Source: Epiperipatus broadwayi
Lineage: Eukaryota > Onychophora > Udeonychophora > Euonychophora > Peripatidae
Direction: 5' to 3'
DNA: 64,000 nt
NCBI GenBank assembly: GCA_028023455.1
Contig: JAQFVV010012401.1
Span: 344,501 to 408,500 of the forward strand
The notes beneath the pieces are model-generated. The model was not told the DNA's origin and searched no databases. It was given only the letters and a program-made list of their open reading frames with translations. The position numbers were made by a program, and so were the translations under genes. Positions 13,578 to 26,427 of the stretch are shown in pieces (position 1 is the stretch's first letter; the number at the start of each line of letters is the position of its first letter).

Positions 13578-13590
13578 AAGTGGAAAGAAA
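13578..13590 (+). other. Polypurine tract of element 1
   Basis: AAGTGGAAAGAAA abuts the TGAAAC start of the 3' LTR. This is the position and composition expected for the primer of plus-strand DNA synthesis. Confidence 0.6.
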
Positions 13591-15988
13591 TGAAACAGTT
13601 TGATCAGAGAATCGATCTGTTTCATGGGTTTTTTTTTTTGTTTTTGTTTGTTTTGTTGTTTTCAAATTTTGGTATAGCAGATTTGGTACAAACCATTATT
13701 TCGTGCAATGAGGCTTTGTTCATACAAGCCACATAAACTTAAATTGTGTGTGCCATATTTTATGTAAATAATTAAATAAATCCCTTATATAAATATTGTA
13801 AGTAGTAAAATATATATATCATTGTGTGTGCGTGGTTTGGATACCAATATAAGATTATTTTAAAGAGAAAAAAGAGAAAGTTTCATTGCGTGAATAATTC
13901 TTAATTTTAAATAGTTAATACTTGTACAGATTTGGTATAAAAAAAAACATTTCAATGTACCGACTGGATAGTGAAAGCGAAAATTGCTGGAGGCCAGAAA
14001 ATCAAGGAAGGCGAAGTCTAAAATGAGGTGACAAATAACGAGTAGAATTGTGGAAACTTTGGCCATTTTAGATTGCATCATTCAGATTGCATCATTTTAG
14101 ATTGCATCATTTTTTTTTTCTTGACCACTCCACAAAAGTAGAGAGCAGAAGAGTAAAATTGGAGAGTGCAGTATTAAGAAGTGACCTGTAAGCTTCAATA
14201 ATGTCGGGCTAAGTCCAGAAAGCTGATCCCTGTCCTGCCGATGAAACCTTCCTAGCCTGCCGAATATCATGTGCTGTGGTTCCAGTTTTCCAACTTTCAT
14301 GTGCCTATAGTTCCAGTTTCCAACCCTAAACTTTGAAAGCCAATATGTCATTATAACAAAACCAAAATGCGCGCCTACGTTCTGAGCAATCATCATCGCA
14401 AGGAACGCGTCCGGACGAAGAAAGAATGGTAAATCTACTTTACATGAACTTTTCACTTTCTTTTAACATCAGTCCCTTATATAATTAGGTTTTAATCTTG
14501 TACTAAATATGCTAAATATTTGTTATGTTTTTCTTTTGATAAAATGTATACAGTAAACCTGTAAGTAAACGTATCCCTTTCCACCCTTTTATTTTTCTTT
14601 TACTCTAGTCTTAAAATAACAATTTCCTAAGTCTTTATGGTTATGATGATTTTAATAAATATTTGTTCATTATTATTTATATACTTTGGTTTAAATTGAT
14701 GTATGTATTATAGTTTTAATTAAGGATGTTTTATTCTACGCCACTGGGTAGTTAATATCTAAACCGATTTTATCTATTTAATTGCATGTTTTCTGATACG
14801 AGGGGGGGAAATAATAATCAAAGATAGCCATTATTGTGTTTACTATTTTCCAAACAGTCAGAGGGGGGTATGAGATTCAGAGTGTAATTAATTAATAGTT
14901 AAATGTATGATTTTTGAGCCTACCATTTTAAATTACTTTGTCAGATGATTATGTGGGAAAAGTATGGAGGAATAAATAAAGTCTTATATAGATATTTATA
15001 ATTTTGCTTCGAGCATCCGTTCACAATGTTACTGGTTTAGTGCTATTTTCACTCCCTATAGCTTGATTCGGTGTCTTATCTGTGATTTCAAACAAGGGAG
15101 AGAAATTCTCCTAGCCTCATCTGTGGGTGTAAAGACTTGCCAAAGTGCAAGCCGCCCAGTCTTCCGTTAACACACCGCAAACTATTACTTCTGATTATTA
15201 TATTTGTCTTGAATAGCAGCCAGTCACATCACCCTATATTGGAAGATCTAAGCTTATTCCCCATCCCCGTAATATGTGATGGTTTGATTTGTTTTAAAAC
15301 CAACGAGGCGACCTTAATTTAATAAAGAATTTAGTCTCATAAGGATAAAACATTTGAAGTTTATTTTGCTCTGACTCTCATATCTCTCGTACATAATTAA
15401 TCACGTAGACAAATTAATTGTTATGTTATACTAGTATTATACTTAGAAAGGAAATCATTTGTGATATTGCCTACACCGGTCATAGATAAATGGTTATAAA
15501 ACCAACCAAAATATCAATGCAATGTTGTCCATCAATTATATATGTATATATCCATTAAAGACTAGAAGTAAAATAAGTAATATTGTATATAACAAGTAGT
15601 TGTATTGTATGTAAATTTTATCCAATAGTAAGAATAATTATTAAACATTTGTGTAATCTAGTTTCGTCTCTCTCTTCATTAAATAGTTATTTCACCGTCA
15701 TTTGATTACTCTCTGTATTGACAACACAAGAATATATATATTGTATTGATTGTATATAGTGTTGAGCAACCACCACACAGTTATATATATATAAGTTAGT
15801 CAGAGTTGTTGTGTGTTTCCACTGTGCTAGTGTTAGGCAATACCATGTATTATGGATTCTGTTATACCTCAGTCATTTGTGTGCAGGGTTTGGGTTTGAA
15901 CTCAGTTTGGTTTCGGATTTAGTTTGGAGTTTGTCTGGGTTCGAAGTCAGTTCTGTGTGTAATTGATGGGTTGTGGTTGACTGGTACA
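13591..15988 (+). repeat. 3' LTR of element 1
   Basis: This uninterrupted copy of about 2.4 kb starts TGAAACAG and ends TGGTACA, and is followed by ATAT. It agrees closely with 3,172-5,150 plus 7,756-8,197. Open frames inside it on the minus strand occur equally in the 5' LTR and have no protein-like match, so they are not genes. An AATAAA signal lies near 15,321. Confidence 0.9.
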
Positions 15989-16680
15989 ATATAAAGGGAA
16001 TAATCAATCAATAAAAAAGATTCTACTTATTGCTTTGACTATATTAAACCAGTATTATTTGTGAATTTTTAAATATCATATAAAATAAGCTATATATAAC
16101 ATTTTATTGCACTTTATTTTCAATTTTTATTTTGTAAACTTTTCCATAAAATTTTCAGCTTCTATAAGCATTTCTCTCTGTTGTTATAATATTTCAGTTA
16201 GTCTATTTGTAATATTAAAAAAATAAATGAAAAGTGATCACATTTTTTATTTATTTGTAATTTACATTCTGAAATATTGGATGGCATGGTAGGCCTATAG
16301 TAAATGTAGATGGTTGCATTGTTATTTAGTTATTAAAGAAACTTATCTAATGTTATACATTGGTACATTTGTTAACTATCTAAGAGGGATAGTGTTATAT
16401 ATTATTAATAATTAATATACTTAATGAATTGAAAATAGAAAGTTTATTAAATTTGTCATTGTAATATTCTCATCATATATAAAAATTGTCTCCAATTATT
16501 ATAATATTTCAATTATAGTCTAATCATAGACTTCAACAAATAAATAAAAAGTATCATCAACTATCCACCTCTTTATCACTTATGTTCTATAATACTTAAT
16601 GACCTAGTGGATGTCTAATTAATATATAATGGTGTATTATGTATACTATTTCTTACTTAAGAATCTGAGACTTGAACATT
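15989..16680. other. A+T-rich spacer
   Basis: No gene was seen. A short degenerate direct repeat containing TTATAATATTTCA occurs near 16,184 and 16,498. Confidence 0.5.
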
Positions 16681-16716
16681 TAAATTTTACAAAGACTTCA
16701 GGCTGTTCACTGAAAT

Positions 16717-16851
16717 ATGGAGAGATGCATATTGGAAATAATAAGTAGGAATTGAATGTGAAATATAAAACATCAAATAAATATTATTGAAATCATTGAC
16801 AAAATTATGAGATTAAAATGTAACTGGACTAGACATATTTTTAGAAGAGAT
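16717..16851 (+). pseudogene. LINE (RTE/CR1-like) ORF2 C-terminal fragment
   Basis: The frame beginning at ATG 16,717 reads MERCILEIISRN, then two stops, then IIEIIDKIMRLKCNWTRHIF and RRD. This is the signature of the C-terminal end of many LINE ORF2 proteins, of the type x-ME-R-L..., lKw-x-WxGH-x-R-x-D. The fragment ends abruptly where homology to the downstream LTR begins. The precise LINE clade cannot be told from so short a piece. Confidence 0.7.
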
Positions 16852-16852
16852 A

Positions 16853-18482
16853 TGTGTGCATATACTCCAGGCTATACGTTGATTGGTGAATGTGAGATGG
16901 TTTTAATAAACTAGAGACTAATCTAATAAGAATGAATTCTATAACATTTATTGAATAACAAAACAATGTAAAAATTAAAATACTTTATCAATAAAAATTG
17001 GTATATTCTTTTGTGCCAATAATGGATCTCTACCATATTAATAATAGAATATATTTACAGTTACAAACCCTGACCCAATGATAGAAATTCATGATGTGAC
17101 ATTAATTATTTACAAAGTGTAAAGAAAATTTTAAAAAAAATTAAAATGACCACAAAGCTAATTAACTAAATTAAGTCTTCCACTATTATATTTGGCAATT
17201 GCATTGTCATTTTCTTAGGACCTCTCCTTTATCTGTATATAAATCCTTACTGTTGCTAGAAAATAGAAATTACACAGGAAGATTGATCATTCACACCAAA
17301 AAAACATAATGGTTATTAATTAACATCAAACAAATAACGTAAACTTTGTCCTGTAACAAGTGCATACATTTAATATAGAATGATGTTAAATATCTTACCA
17401 TTATCACATATTGTGGTGATCAGTGTCAAGTCACTACAGAGGGAAAATTGATCTAAACTTTATTCAAAAAAAATGGCTAAACTTAATCATCCCCCCTTCT
17501 TTTCTACTTTCACTTATAATAGACTCTTCCAAAATATGAACTACAAATGTGCACACTTTCAATATGGAAATAAATAAAAAATGACAATAAACATATATAT
17601 ATATATGATAAGAATGCATAACAAGATCAAAACCTCATTAAATCATATTGATTAATGTTTATGAGTTTGCCAACAAGGTCCTTCATATGTATTGCTTTTT
17701 CCAGATCATTCTCATTGAGTAAAATATTGATCAGTCATTGATCTCTCTATGTAACATGCTTGAAAGAATATGGCATTGATCACCTCAATCAGTCTTTCTC
17801 TCAATCTACATATAGGACAATGGGTATTCCTTCAGGCATTATAAAAATAGATGGATAAATTCATCATGATCTCATGGTCAGAATAATGGTGGTCACTCCT
17901 ATGGCACTAGTATATTAGCCTGGATATATTGCACAGTGATTTTTAATATAATGAAATTTTATCTAATTGTGGTTTGGCATTTAATGGTTTTTGTATGCAA
18001 AAACAAATTACTTCATTATTCTATTTAGCTGCTGGTGATGTTTTATTCCCTTTCTGTTCATGCTTGAATAATTTTTTTTTCCAATATCAGTTTGAAAACA
18101 ATTTCCTTATTTTGTTAAGCTGTACGAATCTTTGTCATCTCTTACTTCAACAATCAATTTTAATTTCTTATAGTCTTCCACTAATGAATTTATATGTAAA
18201 AGCCAATATTTTTAAATGTGGCATCTATTTTCTTTAGCATTCGAAAATTCCCTCTCCTGATGTTGACTTTCTATTGTGGATACATGAAAGAAATTTTTTC
18301 TTACTAAAAGACTTTGGATATAAACTGAATTTGCTTTTATACTGAGCATAGTTTCCAGTGCTTCATATAGTAAATTTTTCATTTCATTCTACACTGCTTC
18401 AGTTACCTATTGTTACATATCTTACCCTGGTAAAAATTAATTTAAAGAATTATGTAATGGAATTCTAATTTCACTTTCCACA
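16853..18482 (-). repeat. 3' LTR of element 3, truncated
   Basis: From TATACTCCAGGCTA at 16,861 onward this aligns throughout with 35,011-36,832, and both end at CTTTCCACA. The homology starts near 16,853 next to a LINE fragment, whereas the right copy extends to 34,681, so this copy has lost one end. Confidence 0.75.
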
Positions 18483-18609
18483 CTTGGTTGCCTAGTGATC
18501 AGTTTGACATTGGATCATCACTATGCTTACTTAGTTTCTGTCTACACTATCATACTATTTAATTTATGATGCCCAATACAATGACTATTAGTTTATTATA
18601 TATATATAT
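18483..18609. other. Short internal remnant of element 3
   Basis: This non-coding stretch lies between the left LTR of element 3 and the insertion of element 2. It ends in an AT-dinucleotide run that served as the insertion site. Confidence 0.4.
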
Positions 18610-20657
18610 TGTGACAGTCAGATGATGCATGTTGGTTTAACCCAGTTCGAATACTAGGTGAAAGTACATCGAGGCCATCCATACGCGAGATATTAAATCA
18701 AGAATACTATGACCTCTGCCCTATTTGCCTATTCTCGAGGCTAATTACGAACAAACAATATTATCTGAGAAACACATAAATTATTTTCTCACCGGCCACA
18801 AAGCTTAGCAACAGAGGTAGAGACATGGACGGGAACACCTATGGAGCTAAATAGTTAAATGTGCAATAAAAGTACTAAGAAACATGTGTTTTGCATGCCT
18901 GGATCATTGGAAAAGTTAAATAAAGCATTATAATAAAATTAGGAATTCAAGCTTTTTATAGTTAATTAATATGTTTAATTAACAACTTTAAAATATGAAT
19001 AATGATTTAATGGCCTCCACTATTCCCCTAAATTAATGAAAACTAATTAGACAATAAAAACAGATTAATATGTTTGCGGTCTAAATCTTTTTTTCCACAA
19101 TTTTAATAAAATTGTCAACCCGAATCTCCTCGATAAAGTGCAATAATAAAAATCTTTCACAAAGCATTTTTTAATTGCTTTGCACTAAAACAGAGTTTAA
19201 AAATTATTTAAAACATATATAGCTAAATCTGATATACATAATAAGCTAGTGGCGGACAAAAGAAGCGTTATCGAGGAGATCAAGTTGGCAAACAAAAGAA
19301 AACTTACTCCTATTGAATTTTACAAATATAATGAAAATTGGAAAGAGATTTAAATGAAAAACTAATCTTTAAACTTAACTGCAATGGAATACGAAATATT
19401 TATAAACGTTAGTAATGAAGAATAGCGAAGGAAAAAGTGTTAAATATATAGATAGATGATCACACAATATATATATATATATATATATATATCTAAGACT
19501 AATCTAATAAAAAAAATAGTTACATTACAAATATAATTAAATAAAACAATTTATAATATAATTCAATTAAGAAAGGTATGAACAAAAGGGTAGAAAGTAA
19601 ATAGTTCACTGGAGGGAAGATATGATTACCATCCTGGTTCCTTGGTCATGTTTCCCACAGTGTTCGTGCCTTGATCCGACCATCGGTAGGTATTTGCCCG
19701 GACAAGGAAAGTGGAAATAAATAGCATGCTTTTATGAAAAGTCCTACAGACATGGCACAGAGTTCAGATGACTATTGAGTGGATACTAAGGCATCTTGAT
19801 GGTATTTAGGAACCTCAACGATAGGCAAAGCTATTTATTTTCCTAGCCAAGCATAGTAGAATCCATCAAATTCATATGACTTTTAGCTTGAGCATGTTCA
19901 AACTTCTCCATGATTTTGAAGATGACAGTTGTCTAACTTTTTGGAATAAAATCACCACAACAAAATCTGAAAGAGTTCTCCAAAGAGAAATCTGAATGCC
20001 AGCCAGAAAACTCTGAATAACCAAGTCTTTTGTTCTCACTTCTATTTATACCCTCTTTGTCAGCTACCTTCTATTGTTTGTATGATCTTAGATCTTGATA
20101 AGCCCCTCCCACTCCTTGGTTTCAAGGTAACATTTTCTAAACATAACTTTTACTTTTTTACTCTAAATTTCTTTCTTTAAAGTTTGAATTTTATTAATTA
20201 AAAAAGAAAGAGAAGGCCATCTTTAATTTGCCTTGAATGGGCTAATTAATTAAAAATATACATTCTTTTAGAAAATGTTGGCGGGCTTATCTCAAAATCA
20301 AATCATACTAAATATTTTAACAAGATTTAAAAAGAAAAATACATTCTTATTTCTTTTAATAAAATAAGCATTTTATTTCAGCAGAATTTTGCATTAACTC
20401 ATATATATACGCTTGACGTATATATATGTTTGACTAATAGGTTTTACAAGTAATTTTATTAACAGAAATCTAATCTTAGAATGGAATTTATTTAACAAAA
20501 TATTTAAATGCAATACAAATTACATAAACATAATTAATTTTAGCTTTAATGCAAAACCCTGCTGATATTGGACTATAAACTTAATTCAGGTCTATAATAC
20601 TAACCAAGTTTATAGAAGGCTGTGAAGCATGGTTTGGACTTCAGATCCATTGCTTCA
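18610..20657 (-). repeat. 3' LTR of element 2
   Basis: This is the left copy of the terminal repeat, 2,048 bp. On the minus strand it starts TGAAGCAATGGATC and ends CTGACTGTCACA. It retains a TATA-box-like word at 20,042-20,050 that is missing from the other copy. Confidence 0.9.
20042..20050 (-). promoter_or_regulatory. TATA-box-like word in LTR of element 2
   Basis: On the minus strand the sequence reads TATAAATAG within GGGTATAAATAGAAGTG, about 600 bases from the LTR start, a suitable place for the U3 promoter. The matching place in the right LTR, near 25,820, lacks about 11 bases including this word. Confidence 0.5.
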
Positions 20658-20663
20658 TTTCCC
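20658..20663 (-). other. Short purine tract before 3' LTR of element 2
   Basis: On the minus strand GGGAAA directly precedes the TGAAGC start of the LTR. It is short for a polypurine tract but correctly placed. Confidence 0.4.
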
Positions 20664-20901
20664 AATAGTTAGTGAGCAAAAAAAAATGTTAAAAAAAATA
20701 CTGTTGCTTCAGGTCAGAGGTAAAAATTTTGTGCCAGATGAGTTTAAGCCTACTCTTTATTTGCTGTAATACTTAATTTGTTACTGACTAACAGTCTTTC
20801 TGTCTTTTACTATACAACTAACAGTTTATCCATAATTCAATCTTCTGTATCTTAAATAGAGTCCATGTTGTTTTTAGTCTAACAAGTTATATTTATCTTT
20901 T

Positions 20902-21711
20902 TTAACTTCTAAATTTTCCGAGGTCCGGTGGTATGCAAGGTTTTATGTTTGGAGCATTATACCGTCTTTGTATGCTGTGACTATCTTTCAACCGAAAAGC
21001 ATTTTCTCCACACTTCTTTTTTAATGCATATGGACCTTTATATATTGAGAAGAACTTTTTAACTTCCTCCATGCTTTACTACTTGGCTTAAGGTCTCTTA
21101 GCCATGCTTGGTTTCCTTTCCTGAATTTATATTGCCAGTTTCGATTCTTGTGATGCCGAGCTATACGTCTTAATTTATCCCTTGCCTTCTTTTCTTGCTC
21201 AGTCATGTTCTGGACTTGGAGACAGGTTTTCAAGCTATCAAGATGGTGTCTAGGGTTCCCACCTGGTTCTTCTTTAAAACATTTTATGTTGCTAATCTTT
21301 GCCACAGGAGTTATAGTATTGATTATTGTCACAGTAAAGATTTCACTGCCTTGTTGCGCCTGGATTTGGTTCAACAGCTGTTGATCATTTGTTTTTTTAC
21401 TCTCCTCATTCATTTGTCCAGAGAAATCCAACTGTTTCATAATCACTCAAGGATTTCATATCAGTGTCATCTTGTTTTTGAATATCATTTTCTGGTGACA
21501 CTTCTAGTGCAATACTCTGTTTTTTATGGAGTTCCATATGTGCCTCCAAATGGTCCAATCTTTGCGATGTAATATTCATGAATTCTTGGAACATGTTCAT
21601 TATCACTTTGTTTTCATCTCTCATTTCTTTGATGAGATCTTCCAAATTGTATTTTTGGACACTATGAGTACATACTGACCTATAAACTTTGCCTCTCTTC
21701 TGTTCCTCCAT
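20902..21711 (-). pseudogene. gag start joined to integrase tail (element 2), frameshifted
   Basis: The minus-strand frame starting at 21,711 encodes about 100 residues with a helical, charged segment (DENKVIMNMFQEFMNITSQ) and then stops. An overlapping frame (21,446 to 21,021) continues with FKEEPGGNPRHHLDSLKTCL, matching the start of the gag domain in element 1 (FYGECWENPHEHIDSL). It then passes within a few residues to DKLRRIARHHKNRNWQYK and KGNQAWLRDL, an integrase C-terminal region. After another frameshift near 21,065, IYKGPYALKKKCGENAF gives the GPY/F motif, and the frame ends at 20,902. Everything from mid-gag to the end of the integrase core is deleted. Confidence 0.82.
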
Positions 21712-22589
21712 TTTTGCCTAATATTGGCTATTTTGTTATACAACAATCACAATTTATTTGTAAAACGTATTTTAGTCTTTTTATAAACAATCTAGATACG
21801 TATATTTTATCACCCATATCTAGGAGCTATATCCTTCTGTATATAAAAAAAATTTAGTTCTTTCTAAACTAAGTCAGTATTTTAAGTTCCAACTATCTGT
21901 TTTCTTTATATGTTTTCAGAAATTAACTTTGCCTACCTCACGAGGTCCTATTTTAAACCTATGCCTATATGTATCTGTTTGAACATGAAAAAAAAAATCC
22001 TGCCATGTCTGTTTTAATAACTATACTACATACTATTCTCCTCACTTTATTTATTTCTATATTTAATTTAAATGTCACCGCTATGTTAATATAATTAAAA
22101 TAACCCACTTACAGCTTGACCTGGCTTTCTCTGACACCTGAAACAACTAAAAAATGCATTTACATTAATATACAACTATATATATATATCAAGGAATATG
22201 TGAGCAAAAATATACATGTCATGTTTAAAATTATTTTGGCTCACTAAGCATACGTTGTTATTTTAATCATCTACCCCTATGCTTTGTTTATTTGTAATCC
22301 GATATGAGAGATTGCACTTGCCGACAAATTTATTTGAGAAGGGTGCCAGTTGACAAGACAATGGCTATATCAAATATACATATTAATGGATAATGATCCA
22401 AGCACACATTCATAAGGATTATAAAGTTTAAATGCGATTAAAATTTATTTTGAGTTTCACTTCACTTTCAAAAAAAATTTAATATGATTCTGCTAAACGA
22501 GAAAAAAAATCTCTGCATGAATAAGTAAAATGGTATTTTCAATGAAAATACTAATTAAGTCTAAGACATATAACAACTCAGTAAGGTAA

Positions 22590-22790
22590 CATGTCTGACC
22601 TGGGTTCGAAACCATGCTACCGTTTTGGTCAAGACACCAAAAAAAAAAAAAAAATCAATTTGGACAGCCTAAAGTACGATTAACAAAACAAAATATACAA
22701 AAAAAATTAAAAATAAAAATAAAATCCCATGATAACCGCCACTCCGAATTATAAACCTGGGATCGAAACCAACTACCATTTTGGTCACAA
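22590..22790 (+). repeat. Duplicated word with tRNA B-box-like core
   Basis: Two copies about 155 bases apart share CCTGGG(T/A)TCGAAACCA followed by CTACC-TTTTGGTCA. The core resembles the GGTTCGANNCC internal promoter box of tRNA genes. No cloverleaf could be drawn, so this is not called a tRNA. Confidence 0.45.
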
Positions 22791-23164
22791 CCCGAAATAG
22801 ATTAACAATTATCAAGCAATTTTACAGAATCACGCATTGAGATCAAAAACGGTTTAAAAAACATTTATATAAAAACGGGTTTTACCAAACTATAACCAAC
22901 TGTATACCATATACACCCATGTATATGAATATGTACATCATTAAATAAGCATATATATGACTACATATAAATATACAAACAGATTTACCTATACAAATAT
23001 TTTTTCTTATCATGTACATGATTTTATTAGAAAGATTTGTCATATTGCAGACCGCATACTCCTATTACTTCAGGCAAATAACCCTGGTCACAACTATGAC
23101 AAGGAAGCATGATTGCAGACGTAGACCTATTATTTCAGGCTACTCAGCAATCCAGAACTCTAAA

Positions 23165-23282
23165 ATGTAAGGGGTCTTCACCTAAATGGTTACTAGAAAA
23201 AGTCTTCACCAACAATGGTTACTAAAAACAAGGGCTTCACCTAACGGTTACTCAAGGGTCTTCACCTAACGGTTACTCAGTC
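23165..23282. repeat. Short tandem repeat, unit about 25-35 bp
   Basis: The phrase GTCTTCACC followed by an AANGGTTACT block occurs four times with slightly different spacing. The last two copies are nearly identical. Confidence 0.75.
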
Positions 23283-24370
23283 AATGATTCAATAGCATAA
23301 TCCAAACTGGGAAAAAAAATCTTAACTAAAGGGTGGCTGACATATATGTTATACAAAATATATTTTATATATATATTTATTAAAACGAACATACGCATTT
23401 ACTTTTTATAAAGTTGAAAATTAAGTTTGCTATTATTGAAACAAAGCTTATTTTTATATATGTTTGCGAGGAAACATAATATCAAAATATTTAAAAGTGG
23501 AAAAAAATTTTTTTGCATGATTATAATTATTCATATAAAGAAACGAAACGCAGAGAAAGTGAAAAAAAAATTTGCTAACACCATACGTTGACACATGTTA
23601 ATTTGAACTTATCAAACTTTCGATCTTAGAAAAAAATTCTATTAACGGAAAAATGTTATCTCTTAGATCTTTACCAAAAATTTATACAAACGGAAAAAAA
23701 ATTCTATTATCTATTTGTAATTTTTACTAAAATATTAACACTACCGTATATATGTTATATTTCGAAAAACATTATTACATCAAAACTTCTCATATTTAAG
23801 CACTACTAAAATAACAAAGTACGAAAGCTATTTTAAGGGAGGGTGGGTGGGTATATATTTGACACTTCCGCCTCATCAAAAGCTATATATTTTCTATGAC
23901 AAAAACAATATGGCAAATCTACTCATTAGGAAAAAAAATTGCTATAACTCTGATATTTTATTCTCATTATATATATAAAAAAACAACTAACGGAGTGTTA
24001 ACTTTTCTAAACATAAAACATTCATTTTAGCAATTTAAAACTTGGGGAAACAAAATTTTACCTTATAGACACATTTAACTTTTTTTTAAATTAATCAAAA
24101 ATGACATTTGGCTCACATTAGGAAACAAAACTCGGAAAAATTATACATATATTTTTATATAAATATATTAGACTAAAACAAACTTCTCAGGGTACTACTT
24201 TTTAATTTTAAAAAATGACATTCGTCCCGTGGTGACAAACTCGAAGCAAAAAATTTTGTGTTATTTTAAAAAAACATATATATGTGAACAAATCTGAGGA
24301 AAAAAAATTCTACATATATCTATTACTTCAAATCCCCTATTCCTATTCTTCCAATAAAAAAATGAAATTC

Positions 24371-24390
24371 GGCCCACGTAGTTGGCGTCA
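24371..24390 (-). other. Primer-binding site candidate of element 2
   Basis: On the minus strand TGACGCCAACTACGTGGGCC lies 24 bases after the 5' LTR end. It resembles TGGCGCCCAACGTGGGGC with small changes. Similar but poorer words recur at about 24,104 and 24,221 in the same leader. Confidence 0.5.
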
Positions 24391-24414
24391 GAATGTGGAA
24401 AAAAAAATTTTAAC

Positions 24415-26427
24415 TGTGACAGTCAGATGATGTATGCTGGTTTAACCCAGTTCGAATACTAGGCGAAAGTACCTCGAGGCCATCCATACGCGAGATATTA
24501 AATCAAGAATACTATGACCTCTGCCCTATTTGCCTATTCTCGAGGCTAATTATGAACAAACAACATTATCTAAGACACACAAATTATTTTCTCACTGGCC
24601 ACAAAGCTTAGCAACAGAGGTAGAGACATGGACAGGAACACCTATGAAGCTAAATAGTTAAATGTGCAATAAAAGTACTAAGAAACATGTGTTTTGCGTG
24701 CCTGGATCATTGGAAAAGTAAAATAAAGCATTATAATAAAATTAGGAATTCAAGCTTTTTATAATTAACTAATATGTTTAATTAACAACTTTAACATATG
24801 AATAATGATTTAATGGCCTCTGCTATTCCCCTAAATTAATGAAAACTAATTAGACAATAAAAACAGATTAATATGTTTGCGGTCTAAATCTTTTTTTCCC
24901 AATTTTAATAAAATTGTCAACCCGAATCTCTTCGATAAAGTGCAATAATAAAAATCTTTCACAAAGCATTTTTTAATTGCCTTGTGCTAAAACAGAGTTT
25001 AAAAATTATTTAAAACGTATATAGCTAAATCTGATATACATAATAAGTTAGTGGCAGACAAAAGAAGCGTTATCGAAAAGATCAAGTTGGCAAACAAAAG
25101 AAAACTTACTCCTATTGAATTTTACAAATATAATGAAAATTGGAAAGAGATTTAAATGAAAAACTATCCTTTAAACTTAACCACAATGGAATATGAAATA
25201 TTTATAAACGTTAGTAATGAAGAATAGTGAAGGAAAAAGGGTTAAATATATAGATAGATGATCACACAATATATATCTAAGACTAGTCTAATAAAAAAAT
25301 GGTTACATTACAAATATAATTAAATAAAACAATTTGTAATATAATTCAATTAAGAAAGGTATGAACAAAAGGGTAGAAAGTAAATAGTTCCCTGGAAGAG
25401 AGATATGATTACCATCCTGGTTCCTTGGTCATGTTTCCCACGGCATTCGTGGCTTGATCCGACCATCGGTAGGTATTTTCCCGGACAAGGAAAGTGGAAA
25501 TAAATAGCATGCTTTTATGAAAAGTCCTACAGACATGGCACAGAGTTCAGATGACTATTGAGTGGATACTAAGGCATTTTGATGGTATTTAGGAACCTCG
25601 ACGATAGGCAAAGCTATTTATTTGCCTAGCCAAGCATAGTAGAATCCATCAAATTCATATGACTTTTAGCTTGAGCATGTTCAAACTTTGCCATGATTTT
25701 GAAGATGACAGTTGTCTAACTTTTTGGAATAAAATCACAAACAAAATCTGAAAGAGTTCTCCAAAGAGAAATCTGAATGCCAGTCAGAAAACTCTGAATA
25801 ACCAAGTCTTTTGTTCTCACTTCTCTTTGTCAGCTACCTTCTATTATTTGTATGATCTTAGATCTTGATAAGCCCCTCCTGCTCCTTTGTTTCAAGGTAA
25901 CATTTTCTAAACATAACTTTTACTTTTTTACTCTAAATTTCTTTCTTTAAAGTTTGAATTTTATTAATTAAAAAAGAAAGAGAAGGCCATCTTTAATTTG
26001 CCTTGAATGGGCTAATTAATTAAAAATATACATTCTTTTAGAAAATGTTGGCGGGCTTATCTCAAAATCAAATCATACTAAATATTTTAACAAGATTTAA
26101 AAAGAAAAATACATTCTTATTTCTTTTAATAAAATAAGCATTTTATTTCAGCAGAATTTTGCATTAACTCATATATATCTGCTTCACGTATATATATGTT
26201 TGACTAATAGGTTTTACAAGTAATTTTATTAACAGAAATCTAATCTTAGAATGGAATTTATTTAACAAAATATTTAAATGCAATACAAATTATATAAACG
26301 TAATTAATTTTAGCTTTAATGCAAAACCCTGCTGATATTGGACTATAAACTTAATTCAGGTCTATAATACTAACCAAGTTTATAGAAGACTGTGAAGCAT
26401 GGATTGGACTTCAGATCCATTGCTTCA
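24415..26427 (-). repeat. 5' LTR of element 2
   Basis: This is the right copy of the terminal repeat, 2,013 bp. It matches 18,610-20,657 with scattered substitutions and small indels. It lacks the 18-bp AT expansion seen near 19,470 and about 11 bases containing the TATA-like word. Confidence 0.9.

Larger units (their letters stand above)
3172..15988 (+). mobile_element. Decayed full-length Ty3/gypsy LTR retrotransposon (element 1)
   Basis: Two highly similar terminal repeats, each TGAAAC...GGTACA, bound an internal region with a primer-binding site at 8,211, a gag-like region, and protease, RT, RNase H and integrase in Ty3/gypsy order. A purine tract lies directly before the 3' LTR. The 4 bases before the 5' LTR and after the 3' LTR are both ATAT, a probable target-site duplication. 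The coding region has several stops and frameshifts, so the copy is not autonomous. The 5' LTR carries an inserted diverged LTR (5,151-7,755). No env-like or chromodomain frame was found after the GPY/F region. Confidence 0.9.
21712..24414 (-). other. Long repeat-rich leader of element 2
   Basis: These 2.7 kb lie between the primer-binding site and the gag start. There is no coding frame. It contains several kinds of short repeats: GTTCGAAACC-type words at 22,600-22,780, a CTTCACCTAACGGTTACTCA array at about 23,165-23,282, and many G-A7-ATT words between 22,500 and 24,410. Confidence 0.6.
18610..26427 (-). mobile_element. Complete but internally deleted minus-strand Ty3/gypsy element (element 2)
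   Basis: Two near-identical terminal repeats of about 2.0 kb (18,610-20,657 and 24,415-26,427) begin TGTGACAGTC and end TTGCTTCA on the + strand, so on the minus strand they run TGAAGC...GTCACA. ATAT flanks both outer edges. The internal region has a primer-binding site beside the right LTR, a gag start, an integrase tail and a short purine tract beside the left LTR, all in minus-strand order. Protease, RT and RNase H are absent. The high similarity of the two LTRs makes it younger than element 3, in which it sits. Confidence 0.88.
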
